Assembly (NCBI GenBank): GCA_026008535.1 | Contig: BRKX01000017.1 | Location: 9,812,501 to 9,876,500, forward strand | Origin: Perilla frutescens | Taxonomy: Eukaryota > Streptophyta > Magnoliopsida > Lamiales > Lamiaceae | Direction: 5' to 3' | Length of the DNA stretch: 64,000 nt | Shown here: positions 35,705-46,848 of the stretch, one piece after another | Layout: every line of letters starts with the position of its first letter | Position numbering within the stretch: position 1 is the stretch's first letter | Translations under genes and position numbers: made by a program | The notes under the pieces: generated by a model | What the model was told of the DNA's origin: nothing | What the model saw: the letters and a program-made list of their open reading frames with translations, nothing else | Database searches by the model: none

Positions 35705-35885
35705 GAGAGAAAGGCTGAGCGGAGCTATTCTTGACTAAGACATCGACGGTGCTAAATGTCCTTGGAAAAGGCTGAGCGGAGCTATTCCTCGGAGTTTAGT
35801 TCAGATATGTATTCGTGGAAAAGGCTGAGCGGAGCTATTCCTCGACATGTGCGAAAAAGGATGAGCGGAGCTATTCCTTGGCACA
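35705..35885. repeat. Four copies of a 20-bp repeat in the solo LTR
   Basis: GGCTGAGCGGAGCTATTC with flanking AAA and CTCG occurs near 35712, 35769, 35821 and, with one change (GGATGAGC), 35858. Spacing is about 38-57 bases. Confidence 0.85.
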
Positions 35886-37071
35886 CAGTTGGGATATGGA
35901 TGATCATACAACAGAAAAGCGCGCGCAAAGACAGAAAATGATTTAGTAAAACATAGGGCCTTTTCAGATAAAAACCCCTGTGTGTTTACTCAGATGATGC
36001 ATGATAATAAAACAGTTTTGATGAACGTTCATAATATCAGATATGTATTATGATATTTTTGGCAATGTGTTCACTGAGTATACTTGTACTCAGCCCTGCA
36101 TGTTTGTTTTTTTTAAATGTGCAGGTTGAGGGTTGATGGTGCAGGGTGAAGTGCTGGGAAAGAAAGTTGTTTTGTACAAGACTCAGAATATTTCCTGTAT
36201 TTCGTTATGTTATTTTGCTTCCGCTACTTTAGTATAACCGAGTCAAGTCTTCAGTATGTCTTGAACTCGATGATACCTTTTTGCTACTCTGAGGTATTAT
36301 TTATTCAGTTATATTTTGTGAATTGAAACTCAGTTATGAATTAGAGTTCACAGTAAATTATCGTTCCTGGAATACGGTAGTTTATTCCTTTATTTAATTA
36401 TTTCTGGTTCGCGCCTCGATCCATCCTTCATTGGAATCGAGTCGTGCCAGTCACACTTCATATTAATCAGATATTAATGTGGGGTCGTGAAATCACGTCC
36501 ACGCGCCAGCCTACTAACCTGAAAATGTTTGGAAATATTTGGGCTGAGTACTAATGCACTCAGTGGGCAAGTTTTCACAATTCAAGTTATGCAAATCATT
36601 TTGTTAAAGTAATCTATCTGTGTTCATACAGGTAGTGAAGCTTAGGAGGTTTTAAAAGTTGGAAGCAACCTAAGTTCACCAAAACATTTTCTCGTGAAGC
36701 GCTTAAGAGTATAACCCGTCACTGCCCGCAACCCGAACTACATCACCAGTGCATAAAGTTGAGTATGGCCATAGTATACCCAATGAGTATAACCAATAAG
36801 TGTTTCATTTTAGTCTTATCGACAAGGAGTAGGGCAGGACAATAATGCATGCATACTGTAGCTACTCACAGTGACACAACGCTGGTTTATGAGACTCCTA
36901 CAACATACAGTAGCATGTAAATATTTAACACAGATAGTCACATATACAATTTTAGCAAATCAGAGCTTAATAACTCGAAAGATATAATTTGGAAAGATAT
37001 ATAGCCCACCTGGACGTCAGATCTGTAAGACAAGTAAGCTTTCAATCTCTGAGTTGGTCTTGCTCAAGTTC

Positions 37072-38203
37072 TGATACGACCAAATATAACGCGGAAGCAA
37101 AGAATCGAACAACGCCAACTAAGTATGTGATTCAACCCAACAATAAACTAAACAATACTGAATTAAGAACCCCAATATACTATACTAAATCAAAGAATTC
37201 GAATTCAACAAGAATTAAACACAAAACAACCCAAATAAACCGTAAAACCCTAAAATAAAGACTCGAACAGAAACATATGCAAACGATCTTGGATTGAGCT
37301 CAAATTTTAACACAAGGCACAATCTGTAGAGACGCAAAACATATCCAAAATTCAGCTAATTTGGCCAAGTGGTTTAAAAGATCGAATGGTGGGAAGTTTC
37401 TGACCCGATTTAGGGTTTTTAGACCTAAATCGATGAATCCGACTTTCGATCTGAAGTGGGATGATTTTGAGGGTGTTGTTGATGATATGGGAGTGTTAGG
37501 GACGTGGGTGGTGACTATGGTGAGGGTGGAAGGATCGATGATGAAGAAAAACGAAAAGGACAGGTGAAACTTACCCGAAACGAACCCCGAATCGACGAGA
37601 ACTCGGAACGCGCCTATGGAGTAACCTTCAATGGCTGTCTAACCCAGATACTACGAGATATCACGAACGAGACAATAGATTTCAAGCTTGAATTCGCCAG
37701 AAACAAACTCTACTAAAGAACTGTTGAATTTTGAGACAAGTTGAAAAGCTTTGCGCTGTTTTTTTCATTCAAAACGTGTCTGATCTTCCATAGAAACGAA
37801 AATCCCTAAATAATAAACCTAAGGAACGAAAATTAAAGTGTCATGGGCCTAGAATTCGAACTGGGCTAATTAAAACTACTACTGGATCCAATATCACTTA
37901 AACAGATTGTGATAATTGAGCCTGCTAAATAAATAAATCCACAACTGAAATAATAGACTGGAAAATAAATAAATTAACTAATTAAATCAGCAAGGAACGA
38001 CTTTGCCATGGCTTCAATCGAGCTCCTCGATGATTAAAATAGTCACCAACATGGGCTGTTTGAAATCAGCTCCAACATCCTCCAGCTTCTTCCCGACATA
38101 ACACTGAAGGTATCCTTGCAGCTTCTTGGCTCTAAGTCTCGTCACTGGACCTCTAAGCTGCAACTCAGAATTTGAATCATTAATGCTAGCACCGGGCTCA
38201 TCA
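37072..38203 (-). repeat. 3' LTR of the 37-45 kb gypsy element
   Basis: On the - strand it starts TGATGAGCCCGG and ends GGTCGTATCA. The right 190 bases also code for the end of Pol. Pyrimidine-rich TTCCCCCATTCCTC (38204-38217) is the polypurine tract on the coding strand. Confidence 0.95.
38014..38203 (-). pseudogene. Pol C-terminal tail encoded in the LTR
   Basis: The pol frame passes through the polypurine tract (SNSFEEWGNDE) into the LTR and stops at 38014-38016, about 62 codons later. It includes GPVTRLRAKKLQGYLQCYVG and an acidic/hydrophobic end. The frame is the same as in the integrase C-terminal block. The only breaks are the stops at 38458 and 38332 upstream. The element at 56460 has VTRLRAKKLQKYLQ at the same place although its LTR is otherwise different. 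Confidence 0.75.
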
Positions 38204-41128
38204 TTCCCCCATTCCTCAAAAGAATTCGACCTCGAATTCGGGTCCTCCTCATCAAAATCATCTACAGGAAAAGGAGAGAGATCAGAAACATTAAACGTTG
38301 GAGAACATTTATACTCACCAGGCAGATCAAGTCAGTAAGCATTGTCATTGACTCGAGCAACTACAGTAAACGGTCCATCTCCACGAGGCATCAGCTTCGA
38401 TTTTCTCAAGTTAGGAAAACGTCCCGGGCTCAAGTGAACCCAAACCTTATCACCGAGTTAGAATAACACTTGCTTATGGTGCGTGTTCGCCTTAGCTGCA
38501 CTTCGAACTCCTTGAAGCTCGATCCCCGTCTTAACCTTTTCATGCATCTCTCGAACCTGTTCAGCCCTACGAATACCTTGCAAACTCGAAAGATGATCAA
38601 TAGGCAAAGGAATAAGATTCGTTGGAGTCAACGGATTGAAACCATAAACTACCTCAAAAGGCGACATATGTGTAGAAATTCGCACGACCCTATTATATGC
38701 AAACTCAGCAAATGTTAAACATTCTTCCCACGATTTCAGATTATTTTTCACTAATGCACGTAGAAGAGTGAGTACCTAACGTCCTATTTACTACCTCAGT
38801 CTGACCATCTGTCTGTGGATGACATGCAGTAGAAAATAATAGTTTAGTACCCAACTTCCCCCACAAAACACTCCAAAAATGGCCCAAAAATTTCGAGTCC
38901 CTATCAGAAACAATGGTTCTAGGGATGCCATGCAGACGAACTATTTCACGAAAGAACAAATTGGCAATATTAACAGCATCATCAGTTTTTCTGCAGGCAA
39001 TAAAATGAGACATTTTGGAAAACCTATCAACTACCACAAACACAGAATCTTTGCCAGACTTTGATCGAGGCAAACCCAAAATGAAATCCATAGAGATATC
39101 TATCCAAGGAGCAGATGGCGCCGACAAAGGCGTATAAAGACCAAATGGACTCGAAGTGGATTTAGCCTTCCTACATGTAATACACCTAGCACAGACTCTT
39201 TCAACATCCCGTTTCATGCGAGGCCAATAAAAATGCTCATGCAAAAGATCTAACGTCTTATTGACTCCGAAATGACCCATAAGACCCCCTGCATGTGACT
39301 CCAAAATAAACAACTCTCGCATAGAACAATCAGGCACACATAATTTTGTATCCTTAAACAGAAATCCATCAACAATGTAATATGAATCCACAGCACGAGA
39401 TTTTCCAACACAGGATGCAAAAATAGGTCCAAAGAATGGATCAGAAGCATAAAAACTCTTAATATGCTCAAGACCGAGACATTGTGCATGCATAACAGAA
39501 ATCAAAGCATACCTGCGGGAGAGTGCATCAGCAACCACATTCTCCTCACCCTTCTTGTACTTGATCACATAAGGGAACGATTCTATGAACTCCACCCATC
39601 GAGCATGGCGCGAGTTCAGACTCTGCTGTCCCTTCAGATGCTTCAATGACTCGTGATCGGTGTGAATCACGAACTCTTTCGGGCGCAGGTAGTGCTGCCA
39701 AGTCTCCAAAGACCTCTTCAACGCATACAGCTCTTTGGCGTATGTGGAATACCTCAAAGCTGCGCCATTCAACTTCTCGCTAAAGTAGGCGACCGGCTTC
39801 CTATCCTGCATCAAAACAGCACCAATGCCTATACCAGAGGCATCACACTCAATCTCGAACATCTTATTAAAATCAGGCAAAACCAACACAGGAGCATTAC
39901 ACAATTTTGACTTCAGCAAATTAAAAGCATGCTCTTGGGCCTTGCCCCACTCAAACTTTCTATCTTTCTTACTGATTTCGGTCAACGGGGCGGCTATAGT
40001 GGAAAAATCCCGCACAAAACGGCAATAAAATCCAGCCAAACCATGAAAAGACCGAACATCAGCACAGGTCTTAGGCGTGGGCCATTCCTCAATGGCCTTA
40101 ACCTTAGATCTGTCAACCTCAACACCCCGACTACTCACAACAAATCCCAGAAAGACAACCTCATCCATGCAAAAAGTACACTTAGACAGATTAGCATACA
40201 ACTTAGTAGCGCGCAACAACTCAAAAACATGCCTAAGATGTCTAACATGCTCAGAAACACAAGTACTATAGATAAGGATGTCATCAAAGTAAACGACTAC
40301 ATACTTCCCTATCACATCTCTCAAGACATGGTTCATGAGACGCATGAATGTACTAGGGGCGTTGGTAAGCCCAAATGGCATGACAAGCCATTCGTACAAT
40401 CCATGCTTCGTCTTGAACGCAGTCTTCCATTCATCCCCCTCACTCATTCTCACTTGAAAATAGCCAGAACGTAAATCAATTTTTGAAAAGGTAGATGCTC
40501 CAGACAACTCATCTAACATATCATCCAAACGGGGAATGGGGAAGCGATACTTTACCGTTATCTTATTAATGGCCCGGCAATCCATGCACATGCGCCACTC
40601 GTTATTCTTCTTGGGGACGAGTATGACGGGCACTGCACACGGCGACAGACTCTCTCTTATCTGCTTCTTCTCCAGCAACTCCTTGACTTGACGATCTATC
40701 TCTTTTGTCTCCTCAGGGCTGGTATGGTAAGCTGGTCGGTTTGGAAGGACTGCTCCCGGCTGAAAGTCGATCTGGTGCTCAATTCCACGAATTGGTGGCA
40801 GACCACTCGGTATCTCCTCTGGGAATACATCTTTAAATTCATCCATCAGAGGCTGCAAAACAGGAGGAACAACAATATCAGGAGTATCATTAGCCTTAAA
40901 AGTAAGGAAAACGATAGGCATACCAGCTTTAACGGCTTTTTGTACACCTTTTGCACTGATAAACAAGTTCCGGTGCACGGGCTCAGAACTAGCTGCACTA
41001 AGGGCGGCCTTAGTGGGATCCTTGGGGGTGGGCGTGGTTCCCTTGGCGTTCTGAATCGCGGCCGCAAGCTGTCCGGGTTGAGTAGGCTGCTTGCTCTCGG
41101 CCCGTTTCGTCTTCTCTTCCTTAAATCT
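38204..41128 (-). pseudogene. Gypsy Pol: RT, RNase H, integrase
   Basis: It makes and integrates the cDNA. The main open stretch (38741-40978, 745 codons) holds RT with catalytic YFDD (residues 230-233), RNase H with ECDASG (378-382) and HTDHES (439-444), the DALSRR hinge (484), a zinc-binding HHCC end (H562 to C599/C602) and integrase core D631, D692 and E728 with DD35E spacing. All catalytic residues are intact. Right after E728 a frameshift near 38755 breaks the frame; it resumes at 38751 (KNNLKSWEECLTFAEFAYN) but meets TAA at 38458 and TGA at 38332. The integrase C-terminal block LPGEY ... TFNVSDLSPF follows. Confidence 0.92.
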
Positions 41129-41767
41129 CTATTGCATCCTCACTTGATCTTCATTGACGTCCTTAGGCGTCAATGGCCATAATCTGGTGGTCCGTCCGTC
41201 TCGGTTCACCGTATAAGTGTTGGCGTATCCGTCGTGGATTGCCTTCCTGTCAAACTGCCACGGACGACCAAGTAATATATGCGACGCCTCCATAGGGATG
41301 ACGTCACAAAGAACAGTATCAGTAAATCGACCAATGGAGAAAGTAACACTTACCTGATATCCAACGCGGATTTCTCCTCGGTCAGTCAGCCACTGCAGAC
41401 GGTACGGCTTGGGGTGCTTTTGTGGAATCAGATTCAACTTCCCCACTGCGTACTGGCTGATCGCGTTCATGACGCTACCACTATCAATGATGAGTGAGCA
41501 CGTATTATCTTGGATTTCACAGCGCGCATAGAAGATGTTTTCACGCTGATCATTCTGATCCTCCTCTCGAATCAGGCTCAATGCTCGGATCGAAACAAGA
41601 CTAACGTGGGCTTGCTTCGGCTTCTCATCTTCAACCTCATCCACAGGTGGACGGTCAAGGGGCTGTTCGGTGCCTCCTTCCACTTCTGCTTCATCGAGCT
41701 CTTCCTCACTTGCTGACTCCAGCTCATTCTGCTCGGTAAGGAAAAGAACTCGGCGGTTCGGACACTA
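41129..41767 (-). pseudogene. Gypsy protease region
   Basis: SLIIDSGSVMNAIS carries an intact Asp-Ser-Gly active site, followed by KHPKPYRLQWLTDRGE, LCDVIPMEASHILLGRPWQF and the linker HDGYANTYTVNRDG. It is in the same frame as gag and pol. It begins after a TAG inside the zinc knuckle and ends at a TAG (41129-41131), where the sister element has Glu (RMQERFK). Confidence 0.9.
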
Positions 41768-43066
41768 GGCTTGGAAGTGTCCCCATCCTCTGCACTTATG
41801 ACATTGAACGTCACGTGCTCTCCCTGGAGTACTATTTGAAGACTGACTGGGCTGTACTATTCGATTTGGATTGCCTCTGTTCGGTGCAGGCGAATTGTAC
41901 TCAGGTCTGCGGCTCGACTGCGGTGCAGACTGCTCAAAGTGGCGAACGGGCTGGGACTGCTGGTCTTGATGACGTGTAGGGGCTGTTCTAGGCGTAGAAG
42001 ACTCGCCTCGACCCCACTGAGTCCGTGCCGGCGTCGACTGTGATGGTCTCCTGTGGCCATCTCTGAGCTGTCGCTCTACTATTGAGGCATAATGGACCAT
42101 GGCCTCAATACTGGCGAAGTCCCTCAACTCGACTTCACAGGCGATGTCTGGATTCATTCCCTTAATCTATCGGTTGATTGTGGCAACCAATGTCTCTTCT
42201 TTCCTAACTCGATTAAGGGCTGTCTCTAGTTCCTTGTGGTACTCCTCTATGGAACGTATACCCTGTCTGATTCGGTTCAGTTTCTTCTCAAGGTCACGCT
42301 CATAATGTACCGGAATGAAACGTCCTCTCATGACGTCCTTCATCTCATGCCACGAATCAATAGGTGGGTGGCGCTCTCGGCGTCGCCGGTTCTGCTGGAA
42401 CTCCCACCAGGTGGCTGCATATCCTTTGAACTCTAATGATGCTAACTGGACCTTTTTCTGCTCAGGAAAATCATAGCAATCAAAGATCTTGTCAACCTTT
42501 CTCTCCCAGTCAAGATAAAGGTCTGGATCATGTAACCCCTCAAACTCAGGGATGCTTATCTTAATGTTATTCAACAGGCTTTCAGGATCCGCACGTCGGG
42601 CTGCATGTCGGTGGTAAGGCTGACTTGGTCGGTCACTTCTCTGAAATGGATCATACTCATCCTCAAATCCCTCTGGGAAATCACCAAAAGCTTCTGCAGC
42701 ATCTCGATCATATGGATCGTTAAACTGCACCTGAGGCTGGTGATGCTGAGCTTGTGGTGCTTTAGCATTTACTCTGGCTGGCTCGATTACAACAACTTCT
42801 GGTTGATGAGCCGCTACTGGTTGTCGGTTTGCTCCTTCTGGCTGGACAGGTTGGGCTTGAACTGGTGGTGCTGCAGGAATTCGAGCAGCAATAAGCTCGA
42901 GCTGTGCCATCACCTTGGCCAATGAACTATCCAGCTTATGCTCCAGTGCTTGATGATGGTACTGGGCATCCCACGGCTGTGGCATTGATGAAGCCGCGTT
43001 TGTAGGAGTACTAGGCGATGCGGGTGCCTTGTCAGTCATCTTATTATATCCATCTCTGGATTCCAT
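41765..43066 (-). pseudogene. Gypsy gag with zinc knuckle
   Basis: The start at 43066 (MESRDGYNKMTDK) is preferred over 43111 because the extra 15 residues are hydrophobic and absent from relatives. A Pro/Gln/Ala-rich N-terminal part is followed by the gag core: IPEFEGLHDPDLYLDWERK, VDKIFDCYDFPEQKKVQL, YAATWWEFQQN, MRGRFIPVHYERDLEKKL, EEYHKELETALNRVRKEE. A TAG at 42167-42169 interrupts it. It resumes with MNPDIACEVELRDF and ends in the CCHC knuckle CHKCRGWGHFQA-stop-CPNRR, where TAG replaces what is Q or N in relatives. The frame runs on into protease, as in single-frame Gag-Pol chromoviruses. Confidence 0.92.
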
Positions 43067-44110
43067 TAGTACCTGCAAAACAAATAAAACAAGGAAAACA
43101 AAAGACAACAAAAGAACAGGACCTCACACTTTTTTTTTGACTCTCGTGTATAGCACTCAAAGTGTATAAACTCTCAATAAAGCTCGGACTCCAGCGACTC
43201 ACAGTAGAACTCGAATTCCAGTAGTAGAATTGTTACTGACTCCTCCAGCTCTAGTCAAGAGCTCGAACTTGACTCCCAAAGTACCACGGGGTACACAAAA
43301 CACCACGAAGTAGGCTATAAAGGGTAAAGGTCGGCTGTAGGGATGAAAAGGTAGGAAAATTTGAAGAAACGGCAAAACCGAAAAATGTTCAACAGGCGAT
43401 TTCACCCTGAAGACGGCCGAATTTGGCCAGCCATACCTATATGTCATAGCAAAGCAGTGAGTTTTGTTCAGCACGTCGAGACGCTTCCGGAATGGTATTA
43501 TGGGCAAAAATCGGAGTTCTAGAGCAAAATTGGCAGAAAACCGATTTTCGACTGCGGAGTGATTGGTGGATGAATTTTCAGTGGATAAGTGTGGGAAGCA
43601 AAGGCAAGAATAATGCTGGAATATGGGTCGATGTGTGCTGAATTATGGAGCTAGATTGTACCAAGTGTCAATACGAGCTCAACAAAGAAACAAAAATCAA
43701 AACCAACTAGGCAACAAATCCCAATCCTACTAGGAAACAAATAAATCAACTCCTATAACACTAGACACAAAATTTTCGATCCTTCTCCAGCAAATTATGA
43801 CTCCCCAACAACATAAGAAACTGCAAAGTGTCGTCCCCAATCGCTATACGACGAAGAACGGCAAATCGCGACACGACTCAAAGAAAACAAGACAAATACT
43901 ATCCAAACTCAACAAGACTAATCAAGAACCATCAAGAACTTCAAGAATGAATCAAGATACTCAAGAAACACGGTGAACACAATAGGGCTCGATCAACTTT
44001 TTTTTTTTATTTTTTTTTATCGATTTGTTTTTTTTTATAATGGGATCGACTACTTTTGCCCCTACTGTGTCACACACAAATTTGGATTGAACCACGACCA
44101 ACCGAAGTCG

Positions 44111-44131
44111 ACGTGGCTCTGATGCCAAAAT
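44111..44131 (-). other. Primer binding site, tRNA-Met type
   Basis: On the - strand it reads TGGCATCAGAGCCACG, beginning a few bases inside the 5' LTR boundary. It matches TGGTATCAGAGCCA with one change. Confidence 0.85.
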
Positions 44132-44133
44132 TA

Positions 44134-45265
44134 TGATACGACCAAATATAACGCGGAAGCAAAGAATCGAACAACGCCAACTAAGTATGTGATTCAACCC
44201 AACAATAAACTAAACAATACTGAATTAAGAACCCCAATATACTATACTAAATCAAAGAATTCGAATTCAACAAGAATTAAACACAAAACAACCCAAATAA
44301 ACCGTAAAACCCTAAAATAAAGACTCGAACAGAAACATATGCAAACGACCTCGGATTGAGCTCAAATTTTAACACAAGGCACAATCTATAGAGACGCAAA
44401 ACATATCCAAAAATTCAGCTAATTTGGCCAAGTGGTTTAAAAGATCGAATGGTGGGAAGTTTCTGACCCGATTTAGGGTTTTTAGACCTAAATCGATGAA
44501 TCCGACTTTCGATCTGAAGTGGGACGATTTTGAGGGTGTTGTTGATGATATGGGAGTGTTAGGGACGTAGGTGGTGACTGTGGTGAGGGTGGAAGGATCG
44601 ATGATGAAGAAAAACGAAAAGGACAGGTGAAACTTACCCGAAACGAACCCCGAATCGACGAGAACTCGGAACGCGCCTATGGAGTAACCTTCAATGGCTG
44701 TCTAACCCGGATACTACGAGATATCACGAACGAGACAATAGATTTCAAGCTTGAATTCGCCAGAAACAAACTCTACTAAAGAACTGTTGAATTTTGAGAC
44801 AAGTTGAAAAGCTTTGCGCTGTTTTTTTCATTCAAAACGTGTCTGATCTTCCATAGAAACGAAAATCCCTAAATAATAAACCTAAGGAACGAAAATTAAA
44901 GTGTCGTGGGCCTAGAATTCGAACTGGGCTAATTAAAACTACTACTGGGTCCAATATCACTTAAACAGATTGTGATAATTGGGTCTGCTAAATAAATAAA
45001 TCCACAACTGAAATAATAGACTGGAAATAAATAAATTAACTAATTAAATCAGCAAGGAACGACTTTGCCATGGCTTCAATCGAGCTCCTCGATGCTTAAA
45101 ATAGTCACCAACTTAGGCTGTTTGAAATCAGCTCCAACATCCTCCAGCTTCTTCCCGACATAACATTGAAGGTATCCTTGCAGCTTCTTGGCTCTAAGTC
45201 TCGTCACTGGACCTCTAAGCTGCAACTCAGAATTTGAATCATCAATGCTAGCACCGGGCTCATAA
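44134..45265 (-). repeat. 5' LTR of the 37-45 kb gypsy element
   Basis: It is 1132 bp, about 1.5% different from 37072-38203, and is followed by the target duplication AGTTC. Confidence 0.95.
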
Positions 45266-46236
45266 AGTTCTGTTATCTCTTCTAGGCCTACAATAACTAG
45301 TCTTGACTTAGTTAACTAAATGGCCTATCAAAATTAAATTTCTAAGCTCCTAAGTAAAAATTACTTAATTAACTGTAAATTATAAAATATTTCAAGAATA
45401 CCAATATTGCTAATTAGTCGAGTTATACCATATAAATTCAAAGTATAGATTTTGACCACCTATTAAACAAAGGGATTATAACATATTTCCACAAGATAAA
45501 AATAATTGAGTCTATTGATCTCTATTTATATTTTAAACAATTTCCTTACTTAGGAATTATATATTGTTACAAAAGCAAGTCATCAATTTTTAAATAATTA
45601 ATCGATTAACATAAAACAAAATTCATTGACTATTATTATTATGAACTAAGCCTATTATATAACCTAGACACACGAAACATAAAAAGATATTTAACCTTAT
45701 AATTTCGAAATTAAATCAAATGAATCATGTCTTTTGAATTGTAAACTAATTATGAATACACCCGTATGCATGTATATAAACTCAACAAGTTTCACCTAAA
45801 TCACTAAAAATCTAGTTTAGACATCCCTTAATTAAAGAAGATGAAGATTAATATAGCAAGATGAATAAAATAATTTTAGCCAAGATCCTAAAACAAAACA
45901 TATTATTCTTCACTCATTAAAATTTTACTAATTTTAAATATTAAACATTAAATTTATAGAGAAATAAAGAGATAACAAGGATAAAATTACTAACCTTCCA
46001 CTACTAACCCTCCTCAATATTTATACAAATTAATTTTTGGTGTGATCTATTTTTCTCGTTAATTATGAATGGATACAAGAGATGGTTCAACCTAAATACT
46101 TTAAAGACAATCTATTATAAATTCATTATTTTAATTTTAAAAGGACACGTGTAGTTATAATATAATGTCTGGACTAAAATTCTTCCACGTATCAATTCTA
46201 ATTGCTTACGTGAGCTAAGTTTGAAGATTCATTAAC

Positions 46237-46237
<1 letters not shown>

Positions 46238-46281
<44 letters not shown>

Positions 46282-46329
46282 GTGTCCACATTAATCTAAA
46301 TAGTATATAATGAGAACTAGTAGTATGTA

Positions 46330-46390
<61 letters not shown>
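46238..46390. repeat. Microsatellites (ATT)n and (AC)n
   Basis: (TTA)n occupies about 46238-46279 and (CA)n about 46332-46387. Both lie inside the outer LTR remnant. Confidence 0.95.
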
Positions 46391-46394
<4 letters not shown>

Positions 46395-46639
46395 AAGCTA
46401 TATGCCCTTAATAATTTTAATTCTACTATTACATATAACTAACTCTATATCTAAAGTTCTAATTAAAAAAAAATAAAAAAAAATATCAAAGCATCTCTAA
46501 CCCACTCAATAGGCACTCTTACCTAAAGATCGGGATATACAAGGATCTATTTTCTTTCTTAGCTTTATCCTTAAGGTAGCATAGACTATTATTATAATAC
46601 TGAAAAGTTTTGGATATTACACTTATTCTAATTATTATA

Positions 46640-46848
46640 TTTATATTCTTAATTAAATTTAGATAATAAAATTTTGTGCTTCTTCATTCTTGTTCGAATT
46701 TGGTCGATTATCTCGATAGTGGTTTGTACAATCTCCGGACCCATTATTTTCCTTTCTCCAACTTTATCCCAATACAGGGGTGATCTGCATTTGCGACCAT
46801 ACAATGCTTTATATGATGCCATCTTTATATTTAATTGGTAGCTATTAT
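46640..46848 (-). pseudogene. Integrase C-terminal fragment of the outer gypsy element
   Basis: On the - strand the frame reads NSYQLNIKMASYKALYGRKC, then RSPLYWDKVGERKIMGPEIV, then QTTIEIIDQIRTRMKKHKIL, then stop. This is the Tekay/Del-type integrase block ALYGRKCRSPxxWxEVGERxxxGPE. It is cut at 46848 by the element that starts at 46849 and is followed towards lower coordinates by the outer 3' LTR. It therefore identifies the outer element and its orientation. Confidence 0.85.

Larger units (their letters stand above)
33328..36492 (+). mobile_element. Solo LTR, 3165 bp, Tekay-like
   Basis: It begins TGTAATACCCCG and ends GGGGTCGTGAAA (CA decayed to AA). Exact duplications TCACG flank it at 33323-33327 and 36493-36497. 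Removing it restores the outer LTR text (AGCATCG-TCACG-TCCACG). There is no second LTR and no internal coding region, so recombination between two LTRs probably removed the interior. Blocks CACTGAGTATA and ACTCAGCCCTGCATGT near 36065 and GAGAGAGAGAG near 34050 fit this LTR type. Two internal repeat sets are listed separately. Confidence 0.85.
37072..45265 (-). mobile_element. Near-complete Ty3/gypsy element, CRM-like chromovirus
   Basis: Both LTRs are 1132 bp, and the flanks carry the exact target duplication AGTTC (37067-37071, 45266-45270). Primer site, gag, protease, RT, RNase H, integrase and polypurine tract are present in gypsy order on the - strand. I count about 17 substitutions and 2 indels between LTRs (about 1.5%), so the insertion is recent. 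Gag-Pro-Pol is one frame broken by five stops and one frameshift. The lack of a chromodomain, RSFHGLAGFYCRFV in RT and the LTR-encoded Pol tail suggest the CRM clade; this is from memory of the family. Confidence 0.93.
33040..46621 (-). repeat. 3' LTR of an outer Tekay-like gypsy element, twice interrupted
   Basis: The + strand starts TGTAGCGCCCCGATCCCG and ends TTTTGGATATTACA, so on the - strand it is a TG...CA LTR. Its parts are 33040-33327, 36493-37071 and 45266-46621, about 2.2 kb without the insertions. CTCAGCATC ... CTGAAAATGTTTG ... CTAATGCACTCAGTGGG at the left is the same block series as in the LTRs at 46849 and 53429. An integrase fragment on the same strand lies just outside the right end, the place for a 3' LTR. 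The far LTR must lie beyond the window. Confidence 0.65.

Noticed and set aside
39929..40474. 181-codon frame on the + strand, and others at 40688-41182, 59965-60372
   Set aside because: Antisense shadows of the gypsy RT and protease genes on the - strand.
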